A stretch of DNA of 64,000 nucleotides from Mesostigma viride (lineage: Eukaryota; Streptophyta; Mesostigmatophyceae; Mesostigmatales; Mesostigmataceae), in the NCBI GenBank assembly GCA_009746045.1, contig RPFO01000154.1, positions 2,132,001-2,196,000 of the forward strand. The letters are read 5' to 3'. Below, one piece after another: positions 54,155 to 64,000 of the stretch. The translations under genes and the position numbers were made by a program. The notes below the pieces were generated by a model. The model was not told where the DNA came from. It ran no database searches and saw only the letters and a program-made list of their open reading frames with translations. How positions within the stretch are numbered: position 1 is the first letter of the stretch; each line of letters starts with the position of its first letter.

Positions 54155-56138
54155 TTGAATTGAATTGAATTGAATTGTAACATAACTCCGTTGGGAGTAT
54201 ATGTAGCACATAGCCCTTGAGAGGGGGCATATGGCCTATCATACATCCTAAGCTACTTCCTGCAAGGGTGGGGATGTAAAGGACCCTTGCTCTAGGTGCA
54301 CCAGGGCACTTGCATCCCCATGATCTTCAAGCTATGCCCAGCGAAGGGGGAGCCTGTCATGGGGGGGAAGATCAGCAGAGCTATACAAAAAGGCTAGGGC
54401 ATGGCGTCTCAGCAGAGAGTTACTCCCTGCATGGGCACAACATAGCTAAATAAAGCTAGGCATCATCTGGAGTGTGGCACATCATAGGCACACATGTACA
54501 TGATTAAATAAAGCGTGTGGCTTAGCTAGGATAGTGCCTCTAGGAGGCGTACATGTACATGGCCACGGTCTATCTATTCTACACTACTACTGCTGTATTC
54601 CCCTAAGCTGGGGCGTCTGGAGTCGTTGGGGCCGCGGGGGTCGCCTGCCAGGGCTTGTGGCCGACGTAGATGGCCGCCCCCTTCCAGTACACCGGCTGCC
54701 CCGCCTTGGTCTTCCGGAGCTGGAGGTAGGTGGGCCATAGCTCCCGTCGCCGTTGTTGCTGCGCCAGGGTCAAGTCGTCGTCAAGGGTGAAGAGAGTCTT
54801 CTCGAGCCGCTTGCGGCGTCGGAGAAAAGAAATCTTGTCCGCCGGGGTCTTAAAGGTGAGAAGGAGCGGGGGCGGCCCTGCCTTACCCCGCGCGCGGGGA
54901 AGGCGGTGGGCGACCAGGTCGATCTCACCAGTAAGGCCCATGCGACTAAGAATTTCTCTCTCAAACGCACGTGCAAGCTTCTCGGAATTCTCACCTTCCT
55001 CCATGTCGAGGTTCTTGACAATGACGTTAAGGCTGCGCTTGGCAAGCTCGGCCTCCTCGCGGAGGTCAAGCGTCTGCCGCTGGAGCTGGGCTGCGACGGC
55101 GGAGGTGGTGGAGGTGGTGTGCTGCTTAAGCATGTCCGCCCAGGTCGTGATGGGAGGAGCATCGCCGGCCAGGCCAGCAGAGGTTGGCTTGGCGGCAATG
55201 TCCTTCACCGCCTGGGCGGTGAGGCCCGCGGTGTTCTGCAGGACCTCGATAGCGATGGCATTATCCTTAAGACGTTGGTCAATGTCGCGGAGCTGGGCGG
55301 TGATGGAGTCGGTGGAGGCGGAGGGGGGGGGTGGAGGCGAGGAGGGTGGCGGTGGCGGTGGGGATGGTGGGGAGCTCAGCAGCCAGCGTGCGACCCACAG
55401 CTGCCACATCTGCAGCTAGGGGCGTCACGTGCTGTGAGATGGTTTCTTGGAGGTGGAGGAGGAAGGTGGATTCGGTCAAGGGGGAGGGGGTCCAGAGGTC
55501 CGTGACAGAGCGGTCAAGGATGGAAAAGAGGGCGGCGAGCTGAAGACGGGGGCGAGACCAGCGGGCCAGGTTCTCAGGTCGGTGAGTAAACCGGCCGTCA
55601 GGTCCAGGGCGGAGGCGGTAATGGCTGTGAAGGCGCTGGCACAGGTCGAGAATGGAGGCGTATGACCCATAAAACACGAGCTCCAGTATCTTGATGGGTG
55701 GCATGTCGAAAAAGCCGGGTCTGGCACCGTCGAAGGTGGAAAATAACCCGTCAACGTCAAAGTCGCGCTCAGACCAGCTTGGTTCGGTTGGGCGGCTGCG
55801 TTTTGGCTCGGGCGAGGCTGAGGGCGAGGCAGGAAGCCCGGGAGGGTGCTGGGCGACAACCAGTGCGCGACTAGGGTCACCACCGCCTTCCGGCCCTGAT
55901 GGCGAAGCTGCAGCCGGAGCTGCAGACGTATTTTCATTGCCGAGCGCAGCCGTCAGGCTGCGTTGCGTCGATGGGCGTTTGCTCATCGTATATTGCGTAA
56001 TAGCGTCGGAAAATTATATCAGCATGTGCGTCGTAGAAAGACGCGTCGATTGTGATATTCACGGCTAAATTCGGTGCTCAAACGTGAAAGTTATGAGCTC
56101 CGCCGTCAGCCATGGCTACCTCGTGGCTCGTGGCTCGT
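54155..56138 (-). mobile_element. ORF1-only retroposon, copy III (full length)
   Basis: From the 5' end: short (CCACGAG)n, leader with GGCTGACGGCGGAGCTC, one ORF1 frame (54603-55986), 3' UTR of about 400 bp, hairpin ACTCCGTTGGGAGT (54184-54197) and a (TTCAA)n tail (about 54155-54178). Total about 2 kb with no reverse transcriptase. It abuts the end of the RT LINE directly. Confidence 0.85.
54603..55986 (-). pseudogene. ORF1-like protein (copy III) with one frameshift
   Basis: About 461 codons from ATG 55986 (MSKRPSTQRSL) to the stop at 54603. The N-terminal basic Pro/Ala-rich segment and FYGSYASILDLCQRL are in one frame. Near a run of G (about 55322-55330) the frame changes, and DSITAQLRDIDQRLKDNAI, the coiled-coil-prone region, the RNA-binding-like region (RSLNVIVKNLDMEEGENSEK) and DDDLTLAQQQRRRELWPTYL follow in the other. 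The homopolymer suggests a recent slip or sequence error. Confidence 0.8.
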
Positions 56139-56149
56139 CGGGTATTGCT

Positions 56150-56335
56150 CCATCGGGGTTAATGCTCCGTGACTCCCCAACGGGAGCACGAGTCTAATTA
56201 ATTAATTAATTAATAGTTGGCTTGATGTTGTAGAAGTAGATTAGACAGCTACCTAGGATTGTTTGCATCCATACATCCTTCGGGGTTAATTCTCCGTGAC
56301 TCCGCAACGGGAGCACGAGTCTAATTAATTATTTT
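56150..56335 (+). mobile_element. Two stacked LINE-type 3' termini
   Basis: GGGGTTAATGCTCCGTGACT, hairpin (56168-56189) and ATTA tail; then about 60 bp resembling the RT LINE 3' UTR, GGGGTTAATTCTCCGTGACT, hairpin (56296-56315) and AATTAATT. Each is only the last part of an element. Confidence 0.75.
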
Positions 56336-56444
56336 TTTCGACTAGAGCATGAGCTACTAGTCGAAGACCCCCTACTTGGAAATTCATTTCAAAGTTTGCT
56401 AGGTCCTCTGCGTGCAAAGATAGGTAGACCATGGTTAATTAGTG

Positions 56445-57130
56445 CAGTATGTCAAGGAGACAACCAGCGCGGGCCAGAAATCGGGAGAATCCGGATCATG
56501 GTAGCTCGAGCCTGCCGTTAAGTGTCTTGTCCGCGTGTTCTCGAGAGGTTGAGGAAACGCGGAGATGAAGTGCACCGGCGGCTCAAACGATTCCGATGGA
56601 ACTGTGGGTTTCGCCGACACGAGGCGGTGCAGCTGACTATCTCTATGACCGTGTGTGACCGGAACTAGTGCCGGTTCACGTGCCCACTCGCCGGACTAGC
56701 CCGACGACATGTGTGCTTTGTTGCCCACGGCTGAAATCCTCTTGCCCGTCATGCAAAGGCCACGCCTCCTAGCCGAAAACGAACTAAATTCAAGTGCAGT
56801 ATATGTACAACGTTTTCTTTATATTTTTTATCTATTACTTACAAGTACATGTCCATATCAAAGAGACAACCAGCGCAGGCCAGAAATCGGGAGAATCCGG
56901 ACCATGGTAGCTCGAGCCTGCCGTTATCTTTTCCGCGTTTTCGAGTCGTTCAGGATGATGAAGATGAATGGTGATGGAAATGTGTATCCTTGTGCATTGA
57001 AATTATGGCTGGCTTACGTGTGGAGCGACTAGATGACCTAGACGGTGGGGCCGGAAACAGCATGCTTGATCAGGGCGTGTGTTTCTAGCCTAACTGGCCG
57101 GGAGTGTCTAGTGGTGAGCACCATTGCTGC
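56445..57130 (-). mobile_element. ORF-less derivative of the Penelope-like element
   Basis: On the minus strand: pseudo-LTR sequence (about 57130-56860), a short unique piece, the element's 5' leader (56790-56546, matching 32200-32455), then directly the pseudo-LTR end (56545-56450). The whole protein frame is missing. It has the layout of an internal deletion that could still be copied by the full-length element. Confidence 0.7.
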
Positions 57131-59557
57131 GATATATGCATGCATCAAAAGATGTGCGGTTCATTAAAACTACCCCCGACGACAAATTCGCACGCGTCCA
57201 ATGAAATGCCATGCATGCATGTGCATATCCAGGCTGGCTGATATAAAGGAAACTGCATATATTCCACGGCGCTGGATCGCCATATGCGTCCAGGAATAGT
57301 TGTCTCACCAAATATATTAGGCTGTTTTACTTCATTCCGCGGTGTGGAGCGAGTGTCCCATGCATGCCGGCTGTAGTTATTTTGTCGTGGTATCTCTTGT
57401 TAGCGTTGGCTTTTGGGGGGTTTATTTTTAACAGGGTGTCTTCACTCTGATGTAAGTAATTATACTTCTTAATTCATATCGGGTCCCACCAGCAATAAGC
57501 CACTACTAAGTGAGACACTTACTATTCCTACATAGTTGTCTCACTTAATGTATAAGGCGTAAGCCACTATGGCGCTTCGCAGACGTTAAGGAGGGACGTT
57601 TCCCATTTTGCATAAACGAATTCAACTGTGCAAGCCAACTGCAGTGTAACGGCATGCCTATGCTAGTGTCAAGATGAGATTTTGCAAGCCACCTGCAGCA
57701 AGCAAGCCCAGCAATTAAAGATTATTTATAATTTACAATATCTCTTAGAATGCCTGCCTGTTCTTGTTTGCTGCATCTTGCTAGTGACTGTTATTTGCTC
57801 GTTCCTGTCTCCTTCCCGAAATTCATCATTTTCAATAAACATATCTTAGAGTACTGCTATATTCCGTTGTCATGAGACAATGCTGCATCAGGCCAGTCAT
57901 TGGCAGTAGTTCCGTAGTGCAATATCAGTGCAAGGGCTCGATAACTAAAAATAGGCGCCATGTCTTGTCATCTCAGAGATGCACCCCGGAAGGTATTCCG
58001 GAGAATGGAAAAGAATGTAGGGTGGATGGGATTTGCAAGGCAGAGGATGACATCAAGCAACCACCAAGCCATATGCCGGCTACACTCTAGCCGCATGCAT
58101 GGCATGCAGTTTAGTTGCCAGCGTCTGGGTACCCAAATATTGAAGCAGCTGACCAGCTATATGGAGCGTGCGCTGCACATGCCAGCCTGTAGAGCAACCA
58201 AACGGGACGGCTTCCTTCTTACTTTACGAACTAGCCGGATATCCATGGGAAATCGATATTACTCCAGACATCCAGGAAGTCGTAAGTGCCGGTAGCGTTT
58301 GGCATAGAATGCTCCAGTGACAAGCACGCAGTGGCCATGGCCAAACCTGGCTAAAGCTACCCCGAGATTCACCACTCGGTGCCGACCCGCAAATTACCAA
58401 AGTCGTTTTTCAAGAGGCCGAGTGACGGTGCACCGGCGCGCAGATTCAGTTGCTGCCCTACTTACCTTGGCATCCCTTAGAACTGGCTTTAAGTCCCAGT
58501 TGAATGGTAAATGTTTCGCAGTCAGCTCGCCATGTGGAAGGCCAACAGCACGTTTAAAATATGCCTAGAATCCTAGCCGGAGTTGGATTGCCATTTCCCG
58601 GGGCAAGCCGTCGGCCATGCCAAAAAGCTCGTCGATTCAAGGTTGTCAACCGTGGCCCAAGATTGCCTTCTTAAAGCCATAATGCAAGACGTCCCCCTCG
58701 CTAAGATAACAGCTCTAATGCTAGGACACGCCCTACTAGTTTTTGTGGAAACGGTATCCCGCAACGAAATTCTTTGTGCATGCCTGATGCACGGAATGAC
58801 GGAATGACATTGGTTATGAGCTTGGGGTGAAATTGGTTATGACCTTGTCACCTTGTCACGAGGCCGGATGGCGCAGGGATGGCGGAAAAAAATTGGCAGG
58901 GTCGGGCACCCCATGCGGGCACACGCACCCAAGAATATACGCAGATATTCACAATATGTCTTATTGTCTTTACATGTACAGTAGGGATATCTCGCCTTGT
59001 GCCTGCGGCCTACAGTACTGTACTGTACCAGCAGGTATGTACCTTGATGGTCCGAAACGTGGTCGTCGATGGTCCGAAACGTATGTAACAATTCTAAGGG
59101 TCCCAGGACCGATTAAAGTGCTTACTGACTGATGCAACTGCTGAAGTGATGGGGAAAATGGAATGTGATGGAAATGATGGAATGTGAAAAGAAAACGTGA
59201 AGCTTTTGCATTTCACTATGTTACAAAACCTGCTGGAGCCAGGAGCACCAGGTTCGAGTTGTGAGCAAACACGAGGCTTGCTGTTCCACACGCTGCCGTA
59301 TAATAACGCTGCTAAGGCTTAACTTAACCGTCGTTTATAACACACGATATAAGTGGGAATTTACGATACCAGCCGCGCATAAAATTGAAGGGGTAAATGC
59401 TGCATGGAATGCGGCGTGCCCTGCGAGAAACTGGGGAAATATGCCAGCTGCTCACTATCGCTTTATAAAGAAAAATATGCCAGCGATGTCGGTCTTGGCG
59501 AACCATGCGGCTACAGAACCTAATCAGTAGACTGTTGCGTAGGAATTCGAAGAAAAA
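57131..59557. other. Gene-poor stretch, nothing assigned
   Basis: Short frames up to about 110 codons exist but lack motifs, start context or exon structure. A GTCTCACTTAATG-type short direct repeat occurs near 57500-57550. No transposon ends were recognised. Confidence 0.4.
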
Positions 59558-59634
59558 ATGCCGGGTAACGAAAGTAATAAAAGAGCTGCAGCTGGTGACG
59601 CTGCAGACGGTGACCGGAAGTTGCCTCGATTTGC
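59558..59634 (+). CDS. Possible first exon of an unidentified gene
   Basis: AAAAAATG at 59553-59560 opens a 25-codon stretch (MPGNESNKRAAAGDAADGDR...) that ends at a consensus donor (TTTGC|GTGAGT). An acceptor TTCCTTGTGCAG lies at about 59798, but joining there meets a stop quickly. The gene, if real, is not identified. It could be a 5' exon of the PRP3-like gene on the same strand, but nothing proves that. Confidence 0.25.
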
Positions 59635-60614
59635 GTGAGTTGCACGCTTACGTTTTCCCGTTGTGCACATCAGCGTAGCGTCTGTGGCCATTCGGCCTTT
59701 TTCCGGCTCTCGTCGTTCGTTGAAGGCGAGCAGTATGTTGTTGAATTCCATGGCAATGCAGTCTGCTAAGTAGTTGTTCGTAGTGTTTCCTTGTGCAGTC
59801 ACAGTTAATGGCCTCGTTGAGTACTCGCGAGCTCATTTCGCCTATAAGTGATCACCGCCTGTCTTATCACAGGGATGGAACGCACGATGAAGCATCCGGT
59901 GCGGCAGCGGATGCCGGGCAGGCAAGTGCCCTCCTCCTCCCATTATCGAGTGCAACCACCCTGCTGTTCTTCACGTGATTGCTGCCTCCTTTCTATAAAA
60001 TGTTTTGGACCTTGAAATTTTCTCCCCTCGAAGCAAAATACCTACCAGTTTAAGAAAATTCGTCGAGATTAAAAGTATTCTTACCTGGTGCTATCAGGTC
60101 AAGAGAGCCGAGTCCTCAATAACACGATCTCTGCTGTTTCGTGCTGGTCACATGTCGCTGCTCTCTTAACCCTTTTTGGAAGGTATTCTCAACGAGCATC
60201 TTACTCTGACTTCTATGCTGATGCCGGACGTCCACAGGCCAACCGCAAATTCATAGCACACATTTTGAATACATATTACTCATGGCATCTCAAGGGGTGG
60301 CAGGGCCTGTAACTGGCTCCCTCTGTCGGGACATGTATCTACCGACAGGAGATGTGTGGTTGACTAGACAACTACAAAAATTGTGGTAATAGCAACAGAC
60401 TCACCAACTGGCAGTATGGGTTTTGATGGTGCTGCTGACCACCCTCTCCTGCTCCCAAGACTTAAACATCCTTGCATGCCCTGACGGCAGTAATGTTCTC
60501 CATTTCGGCAGCAACAGGGCCACCTTGATGATATATATATATGTATGTATGGTGCATTCCGCCGCACCCGGGCCGACTTTGTCGCGACCCATGCGGTCTA
60601 GACCCCTCCCAGGC

Positions 60615-60670
<56 letters not shown>

Positions 60671-61191
60671 GCTGCTCTCCAGCAGCACTGTCGTTCGGAT
60701 GTGCCGTGCTGCCCCAGATGTCCGCCCTGACCTCCCCCCTATCTCAAATGTGCGCTGCACAGCGACGCTTCTCCCCGCTCCCACAGCGCACACGCTCGCG
60801 AGAAGTTTTTTTTTTTCCCTTTCCTGTTCCCTAAGGGGGCAATGTAGGTAGCTTCATCACACGCACTGCCCTTGTCGGCAGACCCCGAGGGTATGTTGTG
60901 TATGCTGCCCGGTTTCCCGCTGCATGTGTACTACCGCAGTATGGATGCAAAACATTATTATTTTTTATATATTCATTTAGAATGATAAATTACGGAGGTG
61001 ACTGGCATTCAACACAAGGAAATAAAACCCCTAAAAGAAGAGCCATGAGGAAAAGCTGCAGTGCTGTGTATCAAGCGACAAGCTGCGGATTCCTGATGTA
61101 CGGAAGATCGGGGCCGTGGGAGCTCTACCTGAAAGACGCATCATTTTTACTTTCCTGTTTCCTGCGTTTGGATCCCCCTCGTCCCACACAG
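59635..61191. other. Intergenic or intronic region upstream of the PRP3 exons
   Basis: Contains a short (AT) run near 60531 and an (AC)n run. No further exon with a recognisable protein match was found, although the N-terminal part of PRP3 would be expected here or further upstream. Confidence 0.35.
60618..60668 (+). repeat. (AC)n microsatellite
   Basis: About 25 units. (CA)n is a reported preferred target of Penelope-like elements, but no insertion is present here. Confidence 0.95.
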
Positions 61192-61305
61192 CGCCCCGGA
61201 TCTGGGGCTGCTGCCCCCCTCACGAGCCGAGACGCGCTGCTCAAGGCCAAGCTGGCGCTGCAGAAGCAGAAGGAGCTCAAGGAGAAGCTGAAGAAGCTGC
61301 CGCAG
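61192..61305 (+). CDS. PRP3: PRP3 (U4/U6 snRNP) homologue, internal exon
   Basis: An exon of exactly 38 codons between an acceptor (CCCACACAG at 61183-61191) and a donor (CCGCAG|GTGGGA), phase 0 at both ends. It encodes RPGSGAAAPLTSRDALLKAKLALQKQKELKEKLKKLPQ, with a basic helical segment like that in the N-terminal half of Prp3. Prp3 binds U4/U6 RNA in the tri-snRNP before spliceosome activation; the Arabidopsis homologue is RDM16. It joins in frame to the exon at 61888. The 5' end of the gene was not found. Confidence 0.75.
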
Positions 61306-61887
61306 GTGGGAGGAGCCGTGGGGTGTGTGTCATGCGGCCACTAAAGAGATAGTGCAGAAGCAGAGCTCAAGGAGCAATAGAAGAAGCTGCCGCATGTGAG
61401 GGGAGCTGCGGTTTTTGATGTGGTCACTGTAGCGCAAGGGAACACTCAAGGAGAAGCTGCCGCAGTTATGAGGGGGTGGTTGGTGTGTACTGTGCTCACT
61501 GTGTAGCAGTGCAACCCGCAAGAAGAAGCTGCAGGAGTGTGAAAGGACCACAGGGGATGGTGGTTGTTCAAGGTGATTACCAAAGGTGACTACCATTTCG
61601 TAAGGCAACCGCTTTGCCGCAGGAGGGTGGTTGGATCCCACTTTTCAAGGACCACTCTTGCAATAGAGCAGTGCCAGGGGAGGGGGCAACCTCAGGGCGT
61701 TGAATACTTTTGGGAAGTATCTTGCGCGCGGCGGCGATAACTTGTCAGCACTCTACTCCCGTTGCTGCCTCTCGATCAAGGTATCTCTGTCATGGCACGT
61801 CTCGACCCAAAACCTGCCATTTTCGTACCCATTAACCTGTATGGCGGTGTCCCATCTGGCTGGCAACGTTTTCCACCTTTGCGCCAG
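61306..61887 (+). repeat. PRP3 intron with decayed copies of the preceding exon end
   Basis: Within the first 240 bp, the exon end (GCAGAAGCAG..GAGCTCAAGGAG..AAGAAGCTGCCGCAGGTGGG) recurs in decayed form at about 61343-61402, 61440-61475 and 61510-61540. Each copy is followed by a version of GGAGCTGTGG or TGTGCTCACTG. The real acceptor is TTTCCACCTTTGCGCCAG at 61887. Confidence 0.7.
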
Positions 61888-62287
61888 CTGTCGGGGCCGT
61901 CCGCCGCAGCACCTGCGGGCACTCCCGCCCCCACCCCCGCAGCCGCGACCCCACCCCCGCCCCCGCCATCCCTGACCCCCGGCGCCGCCCCCTTGCGACC
62001 CGGTCTCACCCCGGAGGCCGCGCAAGCTGCCGCGGTGGCCGCCTCGGTTGCCTCCCGTGTGGGCGCAGGCGTGTCCCTGCCATCCCCAGGTACCCTGGTG
62101 CCGGGCTTGCTAAGTGCCGCCGGCGTGGGTGTGGGCCTTGGGGCCTTGCCTGGGATGGCAGGATTAGCCGGCCTCCCGGGAATGTCGCTGGGGGTAGGAG
62201 TGAGCGCGGGGCTGGTGGGCATGCCCGGCTCGCTTCCGTTTCTCCATCCCCAGCAGCAGCAGCAGCTCCTCCAGCAGCAGCTGTTGC

Positions 62288-62326
<39 letters not shown>

Positions 62327-62556
62327 TACAGGCGCAGGCACTGAGCCGAATGCAGGGGGAGGTGGCCGCGGCGGCCGCAAAGGAGGTCATGGGGGGGGCA
62401 GGGGCGGGGGCGGATGGCAGTGTTGGTCCTCCCGCGGCACCCAAGCCCAAGCCGGTGGTGGAGACGCATGTGTTACGGCTTGATGATCAAGGGAGGGAGA
62501 TTGATGAGGCGGGGAATGTGATCACGCGCTCTTATGCTGCCGTCAGCTCGCTAAAG
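61888..62556 (+). CDS. PRP3: PRP3 (U4/U6 snRNP) homologue, internal exon with poly-Q
   Basis: An exon of exactly 223 codons (phase 0) starting LSGPSAAAPAGTPAPTPAA and ending at the donor CTAAAG|GTATGC. It contains a Pro/Ala-rich part, a Gly/Leu-rich part (LGALPGMAGLAGLPGMSLG), a CAG-encoded Gln run of about a dozen residues (about 62290-62327) and, near the end, ETHVLRLDDQGREIDEAGNVI. That last motif matches the conserved Prp3 segment (LDEQGRTVDATGKEI in human PRPF3) and is the main basis for the call. The conserved C-terminal Prp3 and DUF1115 domains must lie downstream of the window. Confidence 0.85.

Positions 62557-64000
<1,444 letters not shown>

Noticed and set aside
58860-58925. tRNA-like 5' end (GGCCGGATGGCGCAGGGATGG)
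   Set aside because: There is no matching acceptor stem, anticodon arm or B box downstream.

Overview
The window is nuclear DNA from a eukaryotic green-lineage organism, most likely an alga and possibly a streptophyte alga. Four things point there: a host transcription factor with plant AP2, B3 and PB1 domains, interrupted genes with GT/AG introns and GC-rich exons, a Penelope-like retroelement of the Chlamys type (GIY-YIG endonuclease at the N-terminus, CxC motif), and dense microsatellites and nested transposons. The species assignment is inference. No bacterial operons, CRISPR arrays, rRNA genes or convincing tRNA genes were seen.

Layout. 0.7-3.5 kb (minus): AP2-B3-PB1 transcription factor. 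3.6-12.1 kb: dispersed short repeats with (GTT)n tails, one of them split by a complete Ty1/copia retrotransposon (5442-11762, 5-bp target duplication) whose LTRs are nearly identical but whose polyprotein carries two frameshifts. 12.5-16.4 kb (plus): an ankyrin-repeat gene, then the last exon of a second ankyrin-like gene preceded by decayed copies of its own 3' splice junction. 17.3-20.5 kb: ORF1-only retroposon copies. 20.5-43.6 kb: one more ORF1-only retroposon, split in its reading frame by a 21.1-kb CACTA-type transposon (A, 21186-42318). Element A contains a second CACTA-like element (B, 24381-28748), a complete Chlamys Penelope-like element with identical pseudo-LTRs (31615-36737), LINE tails and several minisatellites. 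43.7-54.2 kb: a LINE reverse-transcriptase gene split by a third CACTA-like element (C, 45527-52918), itself holding a 1.9-kb minisatellite. 54.2-57.1 kb: a third ORF1-only retroposon and an ORF-less Penelope derivative. 57.1-61.1 kb: nothing convincing. 61.2-64.0 kb (plus): two N-terminal exons of a PRP3 (U4/U6 snRNP) homologue; the following intron runs into a (CCTG)n array of at least 750 bp that leaves the window.

How the parts relate. The ORF1-only retroposons have no reverse transcriptase, but end in the same terminal hairpin and short tandem tail as 3' fragments of the RT-bearing LINE, so they look like parasites of that LINE. The three CACTA-like elements share a CACTA terminus, apparent 2-bp target duplications and dense subterminal arrays, yet each uses a different short repeat. 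Several introns contain tandem, decayed copies of the adjoining exon edge and splice site, a recurring pattern that may show how introns grow in this genome.
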